From: Adlercreutzia sp. ZJ141
GTDB lineage: Bacteria > Actinomycetota > Coriobacteriia > Coriobacteriales > Eggerthellaceae
Assembly: GCF_011038965.1 (NCBI RefSeq)
Contig: NZ_JAAKEB010000004.1
Span: 1-64,000, forward strand
Direction of reading: 5' to 3'
DNA: 64,000 nt
The notes under the pieces were generated by a model. The model worked only from the letters and a program-made list of their open reading frames with translations, searched no databases and was not told the DNA's origin. How positions within the stretch are numbered: position 1 is the first letter of the stretch; each line of letters opens with the position of its first letter. This document shows, piece by piece, positions 52,251-61,231 of the stretch. The position numbers and the translations under genes are program-made.

Positions 52251-53156
52251 GTGTTCCGTATTCGAGAACTCAATTCGGTCGACTCAACGAATAACCAGGT
52301 AAAATGCGCACTAGAAGCAGGTGAGGCGGAAGGGTTGGTGGTGCGCGCCCTTCGGCAAACCGGTGGCTACGGGCGTCAGGGGCGTGCGTGGTTAAGCCCG
52401 TTTGGCGGCATGTATCAGTCGCTGTTGCTGCGTCCGCGCGTGCCTGCAGTGCAGCTTCCTACGCTCAGTTTGGTAGTGGGCTTGGGCGTGCGCGACGCGC
52501 TTGCGGGTCTTGTTTCAGCAGAGCGTGCTCAGCGCATCAAGGTGAAGTGGCCAAACGATGTGGTATACGTTCCGCATTCCGGCCAGTCAGCGGAGCAATC
52601 GCTTACGTTTCAGAAGCTGTGCGGCATTTCGCTTGAGGCGCACGCCGGTGGGGTGTGTGTGGGCATTGGGGTGAACGTGGTGTCGCCTGAGCGCGCAGCT
52701 TGTGCAGGATATTCGCTTAAGCATGCGGCTTGCGCGGGACATCTGGCCGACAGTTCAGCTTGTGCGGATCACTTGACCGAAGGTTTCTCGCCGAACCGGT
52801 TTGCTCAACCGTCTCATTCGTCTTGGGTAGCAGGTAAGAATACTCCGGCGTATTTGGTTGATTTGGGGCTTGATGCGGCTGATGTGCAAACCGCTGTTTC
52901 CTGCGTGGGTGACGCGGTGCTGCAGTCCGTTTTGCCGCTGTATAACCGGTGGTGCGAACAGGGTTTCGCTGCGTTTGTTGACGAGTTTTCAGCCCATGCG
53001 GCACTTGATGGAAAAGAGGTTCGCATCGCAAACATTCATGGCGGCGTGACACAGGTTGGTGTTGTTGCGGGTGTGGATGAGTACGGAAGGCTCCTTCTGC
53101 AGACGTCCGATGGCGCACGTTGCCCGGTGTCATCTGGCGAGGCGCACATTCTATAG
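52251..53156 (+). CDS. birA: Biotin-[acetyl-CoA-carboxylase] ligase (no HTH)
   Basis: 301 residues from GTG 52251, chosen for the AGGAGG six bases before it; a GTG at 52212 would overlap the folK stop. Ligase motifs: DSTNNQVK, GYGRQGRAWLSP (ATP/biotin loop), and KVKWPNDV. A C-terminal SH3-like domain is present. The DNA-binding domain of repressor-type BirA is missing, so it only biotinylates target carboxylases. An insertion rich in AACAG/SACAD repeats (about residues 150-180) is not part of the fold. bioY lies 1.8 kb downstream. Confidence 0.93.
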   Translation: MFRIRELNSVDSTNNQVKCALEAGEAEGLVVRALRQTGGYGRQGRAWLSPFGGMYQSLLLRPRVPAVQLPTLSLVVGLGVRDALAGLVSAERAQRIKVKWPNDVVYVPHSGQSAEQSLTFQKLCGISLEAHAGGVCVGIGVNVVSPERAACAGYSLKHAACAGHLADSSACADHLTEGFSPNRFAQPSHSSWVAGKNTPAYLVDLGLDAADVQTAVSCVGDAVLQSVLPLYNRWCEQGFAAFVDEFSAHAALDGKEVRIANIHGGVTQVGVVAGVDEYGRLLLQTSDGARCPVSSGEAHIL

Positions 53157-53367
53157 CGTCTCGTGCTTCCTCTGTATCTTGTTCACCAACGTGGAGTGCC
53201 CCTGTGTTCAGCTAACCTCGCAAATTGACTTTGACGTTCAGGGGTATCATGGAACACCATGGAACTTTGATGTCGAGGTATGTTTACCTTGAAGTACGAA
53301 ATGATAGGAATTAAAATATTCGTTTTGCATAGACGAGACAACGGCATATTGGAAGGCACGTGAGAGC

Positions 53368-54900
53368 ATGAACGACGCGAATGGCATTGAGCGAGAAGGC
53401 GAAAATAAACCGCAGGTTGAAAAGCCACAAACTGGCAAGCCGCAGGGTAGCAAACCGCAAACTGAAAAGCCACAAGGGGACAACATCGCCCGCGTAACGC
53501 GCATGGGTACAGCATCGATTCCGCTGCTTTTGCTTGAATTTGCGGTGCCAACCATCGCTGGAATGTTGGTGAATGCCGCATACAACGTTATCGACTCGGT
53601 ATTTCTAGGCCAAGCTATGGGCGAGGTTGGTCTTGCTACGGCTACGGTTGCCATGCCGGTCATGACCATTTTCATGGCGCTGTCCATGCTGGTGGGCAAC
53701 GGTGGTAACGCGCTTGCGGCGCTGCGTATGGGGGAAGGGCGTCGCGATGAGGCTGAATGGACGCTCGGTAACACGGTGTTTTTGGCGCTTGCGCTCGCCG
53801 TTATTGTGTTCGCCATTTCGATGTCTCCGCTGATCGAGCCGTTGCTTCTCGTGTCGGGTGCAACGGCCGAGGACTGGGATTATGCGCGCACGTTTATCCG
53901 CATTTTGTCAGCGGGTTTCGTGTTTCAGGTTATCGGCATGGGTGTAAACAACTTCATCCGTACCGCTGGCGCGCCGAACCGCGCTCTGGTGACCATGGTT
54001 ATCGGCGCGGTGGCATGCACCGTGTTCAATTACCTATTCGTTATGGTTTTCGGCTGGGGCGTGGCGGGCAGTGCGTGGGCAACCTTGTGCGGTCAGGCAT
54101 GTTCGTGTATAAGCGTGCTGTGGTACTTCGTACTCACCCCGAACGTTCCTATGAAGCTGCGCGCTCGCTACCTGAAGCCGCGTCGCGACCTTGCCGCACT
54201 CATCGTGTCGCTTGGTATGGCTAGCTTTATCATGCAGATCGGTATGGCGTTAGTGAACTTCGTGCTGAACAACTTGCTCAATTATTACGGTACGATAAGC
54301 CCTGTAGGTGCCGAAGGGGCACTTGCTTCTATTGGTATCGTGCAGCGCATCGCCATGTTTGTGGTTATGCCACTCATTGGTGTGGCGGTTGCCGCGCAGC
54401 CGCTGCTGGGCTTCTGCTACGGGGCACACAATTTCCAGCGCGTACGTAAGACGTACTGGTGGGCTGTTGCCGGTTCGACGATGCTTGCCGTGACGGGGTG
54501 GCTGATTATACATTTGTTCGCTGTCCCCATCGTTGGGTTCTTTGGCATCACCGACCCTGAACTGCGTGATTTTACGGTGTTCGCTTTGGGAGTTCAGCTC
54601 ATGATGCTGCCGTTGGTCGGTTTTCAAATTGTCAGCTCGAACTATTTCCAGGCAACAGGGCAGCCGGCGAAGTCGATTTTTTTGTCGTTGACGCGCCAGA
54701 TACTTTTCCTCATTCCGCTCTACGTGGTGCTTCCCATGGTGTTGCCGGGGTGGTTTCCGCAGTTCACAGGTCTTGACGCGCTGTACTTCAGCGTCCCGGT
54801 ATCCGATTTCCTATCCGTTTTCACGGCGGTGCTGTTCATCGTTATTGAGTTGCGGCGCTTGGGCAAGCTTGAAAGCGGTCAGCTAACAGCTCAATTCTAG
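53368..54900 (+). CDS. MATE-family efflux transporter
   Basis: 510 residues, ATG 53368. Twelve hydrophobic helices in two halves; motifs VPTIAGMLVNAAYNVIDSVF and FIMQIGMALVNFVLNNLLN are typical of the MATE (NorM/MepA) family. The first 40 residues are cytoplasmic and contain imperfect GKPQ/EKPQ repeats (QTGKPQGSKPQTEKPQ). Substrate may be drugs or organic cations, exchanged for Na+ or H+. It lies between birA and bioY on the same strand but with 211 bp of spacing, so it probably has its own promoter. Confidence 0.93.
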   Translation: MNDANGIEREGENKPQVEKPQTGKPQGSKPQTEKPQGDNIARVTRMGTASIPLLLLEFAVPTIAGMLVNAAYNVIDSVFLGQAMGEVGLATATVAMPVMTIFMALSMLVGNGGNALAALRMGEGRRDEAEWTLGNTVFLALALAVIVFAISMSPLIEPLLLVSGATAEDWDYARTFIRILSAGFVFQVIGMGVNNFIRTAGAPNRALVTMVIGAVACTVFNYLFVMVFGWGVAGSAWATLCGQACSCISVLWYFVLTPNVPMKLRARYLKPRRDLAALIVSLGMASFIMQIGMALVNFVLNNLLNYYGTISPVGAEGALASIGIVQRIAMFVVMPLIGVAVAAQPLLGFCYGAHNFQRVRKTYWWAVAGSTMLAVTGWLIIHLFAVPIVGFFGITDPELRDFTVFALGVQLMMLPLVGFQIVSSNYFQATGQPAKSIFLSLTRQILFLIPLYVVLPMVLPGWFPQFTGLDALYFSVPVSDFLSVFTAVLFIVIELRRLGKLESGQLTAQF

Positions 54901-54989
54901 GTAAAATGCGCGTCCTGCTGCCGCAAAGCAGTGGGGCGTGAGCTATCATCAAAACTTCGCACAGGAGAACTCCGAGGAAAGGAGCTTTG

Positions 54990-55613
54990 ATGGATCAGGT
55001 TCAGAACAAGGTGAACGTGGGTTCGCATGCCCGTTCGATCGCGTTTATCGCGCTTACCGTTGCCATTATGGCGGTTTCGGCATGGGTGACTATCCCCATT
55101 GGCCCCATTCCTGTGACGTTGCAGATGTTTGCCGTCACGTTTGCTATCGTGGTGCTTTCCCCGAAAGAAAGCACCATTGCCATTGCGTGCTATCTGGCGC
55201 TTGGCGCGGTGGGCGTGCCGGTGTTCTCAGGTATGCGAGGTGGCATTGGCGTGCTGGCTGGTCCGACTGGCGGATTTCTGTGGGGCTATCTCATTGGTGT
55301 TGCCGCTGCTGCACTACTGCTGTGGGTTGTCCGGGGTCATGTGTCCGCAAAAGCTGCGCGTGAACAGGCGGAAGCTGCTGGTAAGGGGATTGCCGGTTGG
55401 TTGCGTGCGTTTGCGTTCGAAATTCTGGCTGGTGTGCTGTTTACGGTCATATCGTACGTGTGCGGTTGCGTGCAGTACATGGCGGTTGCCGGAGTGGGAC
55501 CGCTCGAGGCTATTGCCGTATGTGTTGCTCCGTTCGTGATCATCGACTTCTGCAAGATTCTCGCTGCAGTCGCTTGTGCCAACGCGGTCTTGCGCGCTGT
55601 TCCGTCGAAATAG
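54990..55613 (+). CDS. bioY: Biotin transporter S component BioY
   Basis: 207 residues from ATG 54990, with AAAGGAG upstream. Six hydrophobic segments; motifs WVTIPIGPIPVTLQMFAV, YLALGAVGVPVFSGMRGG and GPTGGFLWGYLIG are diagnostic of BioY. It takes up biotin alone or with an ECF module (not seen here). No biotin synthesis gene is in the window, so uptake plus BirA may be the supply route, which is inference from a 64-kb window. Confidence 0.95.
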   Translation: MDQVQNKVNVGSHARSIAFIALTVAIMAVSAWVTIPIGPIPVTLQMFAVTFAIVVLSPKESTIAIACYLALGAVGVPVFSGMRGGIGVLAGPTGGFLWGYLIGVAAAALLLWVVRGHVSAKAAREQAEAAGKGIAGWLRAFAFEILAGVLFTVISYVCGCVQYMAVAGVGPLEAIAVCVAPFVIIDFCKILAAVACANAVLRAVPSK

Positions 55614-55674
55614 ACGAAGCGCGATTGCGGAACTGGTGCAACTGTCAAGCCAAAGTGTTCGCGTAATCAGAAAG

Positions 55675-55709
55675 CTCCGAGAGGCCGTTTGGAATCCTCT
55701 CGGAGTTTT
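55675..55709 (+). terminator. Terminator after bioY
   Basis: CTCCGAGAGG/CCTCTCGGAG stem with TTTT directly after the right arm. Confidence 0.88.
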
Positions 55710-55737
55710 CTGCGATATAGCTGAGAGCTGATTGGTG

Positions 55738-55899
55738 TTAAGGAAACACTGATTAATTCCGCCAGCCTTGCACTGACGAACCGGTATCTGAGAATTTCAG
55801 ACCTCATTTACGCACGTCAGTGCGCGCATTCGGTCTTCAACCCTCAGGTATCCGCTTCGCCAGCGCAAGGCAAGACGGCTTTAATCAGTGTTTCCTTAA
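55738..55899. repeat. Short interspersed inverted repeat, copy 4 (162 bp)
   Basis: Perfect 19-bp terminal arms TTAAGGAAACACTGATTAA and its complement (55738-55756, 55881-55899). Inner segments also pair (GCCTTGC/GCAAGGC and CACTGAC/GTCAGTG). The left end reads, on the complement, GGCTGGCGGAATTAATCAGTG, matching the other copies. Located between bioY and the convergent kinase gene. Confidence 0.8.
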
Positions 55900-55938
55900 A
55901 CCAGTGCTTCTCAAGAAAAGCCTTATGTGGGAGAAGCC

Positions 55939-56898
55939 TTACGCAGGCAGCGCTGGCAGCATGATAACGAAGCACGCTCCGCCGCTTGGCGAGTTGTAGG
56001 CCTCAACCGCGCCGTCGTGAGCTTCGACAATCGTTTTTACGATGGCTAGTCCCAAGCCGGTTCCGCCGGTGTCGCGGCTGCGTGAGAAATCGGTCCGGTA
56101 GAACCGATCGAACAGCAACTGCGGGTCGACATCGCCGAAGCCGGGGCCGTCGTCTTTCACCATGATGACCGATCGCTCGCGCAAGCCGAACAGTTCGATG
56201 GTAATGTGTCCGCCGTCATCGATGAAGCGGTTTGCGTTGTCTACTAGGTTGGTGATCGCTTCCTTTAACTTGTCGGGGTTGCCGAACACATCAGGCGCCT
56301 CGCCAATCACCTGCACATTTGCGTGGTGTTTCTGCAGTAGCGGGGACAGCGCGTCGAGCACGCTCATTGCGATCGAGCGCAGATTCACACGCGAGAAGCG
56401 CACGGGGTCAGCTTCCTGTTCGATGCGCTGCAGTGCCAGCAGATCGTGAGTGAGTCGGCTTAACCGCTCGCTTTCTTCTTGGATGATAGTGCAGAACTTG
56501 TCGTGCAGCGCGGGCGGCAGCTCGGGGTCGGTCAGCATTTCGGCGTTGCCTCGGATGGCGGTCAGCGGCGTTTTCAGTTCGTGGGCGACGTCGCTCACGA
56601 ACTCGCTTTGGCGCTTCTCCTTCAATTCCAGTTCGCGCTGCTGCTTCACTACGGTTTGAACCAGGGCGTCGAAGTCGGCCGACAGCTGGTCGGCTTCACT
56701 CAGACGCCCGTCAGTGGTGAACTGCACGTTTCTGCCGGCGCGGTAGGCAGCCGTCTTCTTGGTGAGCATGCGCAGCGGTTCTGACAAGAAATGCCCAATC
56801 AGAAAGCTGATGATGAAGGTGGCTAGTCCAATGGGCGCAAGCACCAGAAATACCCACCAGCTCACTTCGAAGAAGGTCTTGCAATACAGAGCAACCAA
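55939..56898 (-). CDS. Sensor histidine kinase (two-component system)
   Basis: 319 residues if the first standard start (TTG 56898) is used. Layout: membrane helix (WWVFLVLAPIGLATFIISFLI), HAMP-like linker, HisKA with the phospho-acceptor in DVAHELKTPLTAIRGN, and the HATPase with NLVDNANRF, DDGPGFG and GGTGLGLAIVK. The open frame continues upstream to 56970 and encodes an additional perfect membrane helix (LQTYFSLLATLLSLLAGALVA) which the TTG start would cut in half. The natural start may be an ATA codon at 56961 overlapping the regulator stop. It is co-transcribed with the response regulator. Confidence 0.88.
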   Translation of the reverse strand: MVALYCKTFFEVSWWVFLVLAPIGLATFIISFLIGHFLSEPLRMLTKKTAAYRAGRNVQFTTDGRLSEADQLSADFDALVQTVVKQQRELELKEKRQSEFVSDVAHELKTPLTAIRGNAEMLTDPELPPALHDKFCTIIQEESERLSRLTHDLLALQRIEQEADPVRFSRVNLRSIAMSVLDALSPLLQKHHANVQVIGEAPDVFGNPDKLKEAITNLVDNANRFIDDGGHITIELFGLRERSVIMVKDDGPGFGDVDPQLLFDRFYRTDFSRSRDTGGTGLGLAIVKTIVEAHDGAVEAYNSPSGGACFVIMLPALPA

Positions 56899-56957
56899 CG
56901 CGCCAGCAAGCAGCGACAGCAGCGTTGCCAGTAAAGAGAAGTATGTCTGAAGCTGTT

Positions 56958-57653
56958 TTATTGTCTGAACCTATATCCGTAGCCGCGTACCGTTTCCACG
57001 AGTGTCGGGTCATAGCCCGCCGACTCGATTTTATCGCGCAATCGCTTGATGTGAGTGTCGACTGTCTTTGTTTCGGTCAGATATTCCCAGCCCCACGCGT
57101 CGCGCAGCAACGATTCGCGCGAAACCACTTTACCGGCGTTCTTCATCAGTGCGGCCAACAGCTCGAATTCGCGTGGCGTTAGGTCGATGGAACCCGCATC
57201 GCCTGTGGCGGTGTGCGCGTCTTCATCGAGCACGATGCCGCCGGCCTTGATCTTGTTGTCGGGCGCACCGAACTCGTTACCTTGGCTGCGGCGCAAAAGC
57301 GCACGAACGCGGGCAATAAGTTCGCGCACGCCGAAGGGCTTCGCCAGGTAGTCGTCGCCGCCAAGCTCGAGTCCAACCACCTTGTCGAGCTCGGTGTCGC
57401 GCGCGGACAAGAACAGCACAGGGGCGCTGGTTTTTGCGCGAAGGCGGCGGCATAGTTCGTAGCCGTCCATGCCGGGTAACATGATGTCGAGCACGAACAG
57501 GTCATAGGAGTTCTTCAACGCCATCGCGTAGGCGTCTTCGCCATTGTCCACCACATCGGTGGCGAATCCCTCGCGGCGGAGGGCATAGCCGACGAACTCG
57601 GTGATGGAGGGCTCGTCATCAACGACAAGGATTCGATACGTTGCGTCGCTCAT
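56958..57653 (-). CDS. OmpR/PhoB-type response regulator
   Basis: 231 residues, ATG 57653. Receiver domain: VVDDE acidic pocket, phosphorylation Asp in DLFVLDIMLPGMDGY, LFLSARD and the Lys in LAKPFGV. C-terminal winged helix: DLTPREFELLAALMKNAGKVV, VDTHIKRLRDKI and ETVRGYGYRF, all typical of OmpR/PhoB. The kinase gene follows directly on the minus strand. The regulated genes are not known. CoaX is divergent, 138 bp away. Confidence 0.95.
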   Translation of the reverse strand: MSDATYRILVVDDEPSITEFVGYALRREGFATDVVDNGEDAYAMALKNSYDLFVLDIMLPGMDGYELCRRLRAKTSAPVLFLSARDTELDKVVGLELGGDDYLAKPFGVRELIARVRALLRRSQGNEFGAPDNKIKAGGIVLDEDAHTATGDAGSIDLTPREFELLAALMKNAGKVVSRESLLRDAWGWEYLTETKTVDTHIKRLRDKIESAGYDPTLVETVRGYGYRFRQ

Positions 57654-57791
57654 AAGGGTCCTCTCGTTTCTTCGGTGCCGCCGTAAGGAGGGGTGTTCGT
57701 TACGGCTGGCAGGCTTATAATGGGCTGCGTTGTCGTAACTATAATCAATTCGTCGCGTGTAGGTTTCGCGCGAGGGGGGAATGTCACAAAC

Positions 57792-58628
57792 ATGTTACTC
57801 GCCATAGATGTGGGAAACACGCAAACGGTGCTGGGTGTTTACGACGGAAAGCGACTGCTTCACCAGTGGCGAATTGCCACGATGAAGCACCATACGTCCG
57901 ATGAGTTGCGCGTGAAGCTGAAACCGCTGTTTGATTCCGAGGGCATTGTGGCCAGTTGCATTGATGGTGCGGCGCTGGCATCGGTGGTGCCGTGCCTTAC
58001 CGATGCGTGGCGTGCGGCTATCCGGCACATGATTGGGGTGTCGGCTGTGGTGTGTTCGGCGGAAACAGCGGCGGACCTGTTCGAGGCCGACTATCCCAAC
58101 CCGCGCGAAATTGGGGCCGACCGCGTGGCCGACGCCGTTGCAGCGCGAAGCCGCTTCGGCAGTCCGGTGGTGGTGGTCGATTTCGGTACAGCCACAAACA
58201 TCGAGGTCATCGACGTCCGCGGTTGCTTTATCGGCGGCGTTATCGCGCCGGGCATTGAGACGTCGGCTCAGGCGCTATTCTCGCACGCCACGAAGCTGGG
58301 GGCAATCGATTTGGTGGATCCTCACGCTGCTATTGGACGCAACACCGAACAGGCCATGCAAGCGGGCATCGTGTACGGCGAGGTCGACCGCGTAGACGGC
58401 TTGGTGCGTCGCATCTTTCGCCAGCTCGGCTATGAGGCACCGGTGGTGGCCACCGGAGGGCTGGCCACACGGGTGGCGAAGGAATCGGGCACCATTACCG
58501 CGATCATGCCTGATCTAACGCTCGAGGGATTGCGTTTGGTGTACGAGGCGCAGGCCGATTCACCAGCGAAAAGCGAAAAAGGTGCACTGGCGGATTGCCC
58601 CCTCGTATCTGCGGGGCGAAACCAGTAG
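57792..58628 (+). CDS. coaX: Type III pantothenate kinase
   Basis: 278 residues from ATG 57792. CoaX motifs: MLLAIDVGNTQTVLGVYDG (phosphate loop), GADRVADAVAA and VVVDFGTATNIEVID, then GGVIAPGI. It catalyses the first step of coenzyme A synthesis and, unlike types I and II, is not inhibited by CoA. A TATAAT at 57716-57721 may be the -10 of its promoter. It is followed after 49 bp by fhs. Confidence 0.94.
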   Translation: MLLAIDVGNTQTVLGVYDGKRLLHQWRIATMKHHTSDELRVKLKPLFDSEGIVASCIDGAALASVVPCLTDAWRAAIRHMIGVSAVVCSAETAADLFEADYPNPREIGADRVADAVAARSRFGSPVVVVDFGTATNIEVIDVRGCFIGGVIAPGIETSAQALFSHATKLGAIDLVDPHAAIGRNTEQAMQAGIVYGEVDRVDGLVRRIFRQLGYEAPVVATGGLATRVAKESGTITAIMPDLTLEGLRLVYEAQADSPAKSEKGALADCPLVSAGRNQ

Positions 58629-58677
58629 AATCTGAAAAACCAGACGAGGCAGACCACGCGAGAAGGAGAATCCCGCA

Positions 58678-60366
58678 ATGCTAACTGACATCGAGATCGC
58701 GCAGGCGGCAACGCCCGAGCACATTTCCAAGATCGCCGAGAAAGCCGGCGTACCCGAGTCGTACGTGGAAATGTACGGAACGAACAAGGCGAAGGTCGAT
58801 TACAACCTGCTCAAGGACGTCGAACACACGCCGGGGAAACTCGTGCTGGTAACCGCCATCAATCCCACGCCGGCTGGTGAGGGCAAAACCACTACTACGG
58901 TGGGCTTGGCCGATGCGCTGTCGCGCCAGGGCAAGAATGTGGTCGTGGCGTTGCGCGAGCCGTCGCTTGGCCCTGTGTTCGGCATCAAGGGCGGCGCTGC
59001 GGGCGGTGGGTATGCCCAGGTAGTTCCCATGGAGGACATCAACTTGCACTTTACGGGCGACTTCCACGCTATCGGCGCTGCAAACAATCTGCTGGCTGCG
59101 TTGCTCGACGCACATATCCACAACGGCAACGAGCTGGGCATCGACGTGCGCAAGATCACGTGGAAGCGCGTGGTCGACATGAACGACCGCCAGCTGCGCA
59201 ATATCGTGTGCGGCCTCGGTGGGCGTGCGCATGGTGTGCCGCGCGAAGACGGCTTCGACATTACGGTTGCCAGCGAGATCATGGCCATCTTCTGCTTGGC
59301 TACCTCCATTACCGATTTGAAGGAGCGTTTGGGCCGCATTGTGGTGGGCTACACCTTCGATGACAAGCCGGTTACCGCGCACGACCTTAAAGCCGAAGGT
59401 GCCATGACCGCGCTTTTGAAGGATGCCCTGAAGCCGAATCTCGTGCAAACGCTCGAAGGCACGCCGGCATTCGTGCACGGTGGCCCCTTCGCCAACATTG
59501 CGCACGGTTGCAACTCCATCATGGCTACGCGCATGGCGCTGGCTCTGGGTGACTACTGCGTTACCGAAGCAGGCTTCGGTGCCGACTTGGGCGCGGAAAA
59601 GTTCCTAGACATCAAGTGCCGCCTGTGCGGTCTTAAGCCTGACGCTGTAGTGGTGGTCGCCACGGTGCGCGCGCTGAAGAACAATGGCGGCGTTGCAAAA
59701 GCCGATTTGAACATCGAGAACCTTGAGGCACTGGAAGCCGGCATGCCTAACCTGTTGCAGCATGTGGAAAACATCACGCAGGTGTACAAGCTGCCGTGTG
59801 TGGTTGCCATCAATGCGTTCCCCACCGACACGAAAGCCGAGCTTGATTTGGTTGAGGCCAAGTGCAAGGAACTGGGCGTAAACGTGGCACTGTCCGAGGT
59901 GTGGGCGCGCGGTGGCGAAGGTGGCCTGGCACTGGCCGACGAGGTGGTGCGTTTGTGCGAGAACGGCGATGACGAAGGACGCTGCGCGAACACGTTCGAG
60001 TTCGCATACGGCGACGATCTCAGCCTTGCCGAGAAGATCGAAGCGGTTGCTACGCGCATCTACCATGCCGACGGCGTAAACTTCGAGCCGAAGGTGCTCA
60101 AAGAGATTGAGAAACTGGAAGCGCTGGGTTTTGGCAGTATGCCGGTATGCATGGCTAAGACGCAGTACTCCTTTAGTGACGATGCGGCGAAGCTCGGTGC
60201 CCCGCGCAATTTCCGTATTACGGTGCGCGACATTAAAGTGTCTGCTGGTGCGGGTTTCGTGGTGGCGCTTACGGGCAGCATCATGACTATGCCCGGCCTG
60301 GGGAAAACCCCTGCCGCATTCAAGATCGACGTTGACGAGAACGGGAAGATTTCAGGGCTGTTCTAG
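58678..60366 (+). CDS. fhs: Formate-tetrahydrofolate ligase
   Basis: 562 residues, ATG 58678 with AAGGAGAA upstream. The P-loop [14 protein letters not shown] and [20 protein letters not shown] are family signatures, as are [30 protein letters not shown] and the C-terminal [18 protein letters not shown]. It converts formate, THF and ATP to 10-formyl-THF, the entry of the methyl branch of C1 metabolism. The next two genes, fchA and folD, carry out the following steps. A terminator separates fhs from fchA. Confidence 0.97.
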   Translation: MLTDIEIAQAATPEHISKIAEKAGVPESYVEMYGTNKAKVDYNLLKDVEHTPGKLVLVTAINPTPAGEGKTTTTVGLADALSRQGKNVVVALREPSLGPVFGIKGGAAGGGYAQVVPMEDINLHFTGDFHAIGAANNLLAALLDAHIHNGNELGIDVRKITWKRVVDMNDRQLRNIVCGLGGRAHGVPREDGFDITVASEIMAIFCLATSITDLKERLGRIVVGYTFDDKPVTAHDLKAEGAMTALLKDALKPNLVQTLEGTPAFVHGGPFANIAHGCNSIMATRMALALGDYCVTEAGFGADLGAEKFLDIKCRLCGLKPDAVVVVATVRALKNNGGVAKADLNIENLEALEAGMPNLLQHVENITQVYKLPCVVAINAFPTDTKAELDLVEAKCKELGVNVALSEVWARGGEGGLALADEVVRLCENGDDEGRCANTFEFAYGDDLSLAEKIEAVATRIYHADGVNFEPKVLKEIEKLEALGFGSMPVCMAKTQYSFSDDAAKLGAPRNFRITVRDIKVSAGAGFVVALTGSIMTMPGLGKTPAAFKIDVDENGKISGLF

Positions 60367-60456
60367 TTTCGTTCGCCCTGACGGGACGAATGGAACTACT
60401 CGACGCTGCGCCTTCTTGTAGTGCCTGATTTAACAAGATGATGACTCAGGAAAAGT

Positions 60457-60480
60457 AAAGCCGGGCGGGCACCCGGCTTT
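60457..60480. terminator. Terminator after fhs
   Basis: AAAGCCGGG/CCCGGCTTT hairpin with a six-base loop, symmetric and thus usable in both directions; only three T follow the stem on the plus strand. Confidence 0.75.
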
Positions 60481-60596
60481 CACAAAACCTAACTGCATCA
60501 CCCGTAGCTAATTGGATTGAACCCCGGTTAGTTCGGCGGGCGCTGCCGTCTTTTGTATTATACGATGGTGCACATGGCTTGACAAGGTAGGCGTTT

Positions 60597-61211
60597 ATGG
60601 TTGACATGCGGTTTCTTAATAATCTGGCAAGCGCCGATCCTACGCCGGGTGGTGGCGGGGCGGCGGCGTATTGTGGCGCGCTCGCCGCAGCACTCGCTTC
60701 TATGGTAGGTAACCTAACTGTGGGCAAGAAAACCTACGCTGCCGTAGAGCATGACGTGCAAGCCGCGCTTGTGCGACTTGCTGATCTGCGCGCTCGTCTT
60801 ATTGCGCTTATTGACGAGGACGCGCGGGCGTTTACGCCGTTGGCGGCGGCGTATCGTATGCCGAAAGACACGCCCGAACAAGCGGCGGCGAAAGATGACG
60901 CGCTACAGTGCGCACTCATTCTTGCCTGTGAGATTCCCCTGCTCATTATGGAGAACGTGGCGCTGGTAGTAGACGAAATTGACTTCCTTGCTCACAATGG
61001 CAGCAAGATGGCTCGCTCCGATGCTGGTGTTGCCGCCACATTCGCGCGCGCCGCTCTTGAGGGAGCCAGCTTGAACGTGTTTATTAACGTGGCAAGCATG
61101 CGCGACGAAGCGCGGGCGCAGCAGTATCGCAGCCAGGCAGAGTGCCTGTTGTCAAGCGTTGTGCCGCGTTGCGACGAGCTATTCGCATTTGTGCGTTGTG
61201 AGGTTTCATAG
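60597..61211 (+). CDS. fchA: Methenyl-THF cyclohydrolase / cyclodeaminase family (FchA)
   Basis: 204 residues, ATG 60597 (ATG 60606 is an alternative). The family pattern is ASADPTPGGGGAAAYCGALAAALASMVGNLT near the N-terminus (seen as PTPGGGGAAAY), then helix-rich sequence ending ASLNVFINVASMRD. It is a stand-alone FTCD-C/FchA domain, used in purine or one-carbon metabolism to interconvert formimino-, methenyl- and formyl-THF. It is followed by folD after 20 bp, so the two are an operon. Both carry overlapping cyclohydrolase capacity. Confidence 0.92.
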   Translation: MVDMRFLNNLASADPTPGGGGAAAYCGALAAALASMVGNLTVGKKTYAAVEHDVQAALVRLADLRARLIALIDEDARAFTPLAAAYRMPKDTPEQAAAKDDALQCALILACEIPLLIMENVALVVDEIDFLAHNGSKMARSDAGVAATFARAALEGASLNVFINVASMRDEARAQQYRSQAECLLSSVVPRCDELFAFVRCEVS

Positions 61212-61231
61212 AAAAGCGGAAGGGGTCAAGC

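Noticed and set aside
53157-53367. Riboswitch upstream of the MATE transporter
   Set aside because: I looked for guanidine-type and other small motifs and found only weak helices such as CCATGG...CCATGG, with no conserved loop.
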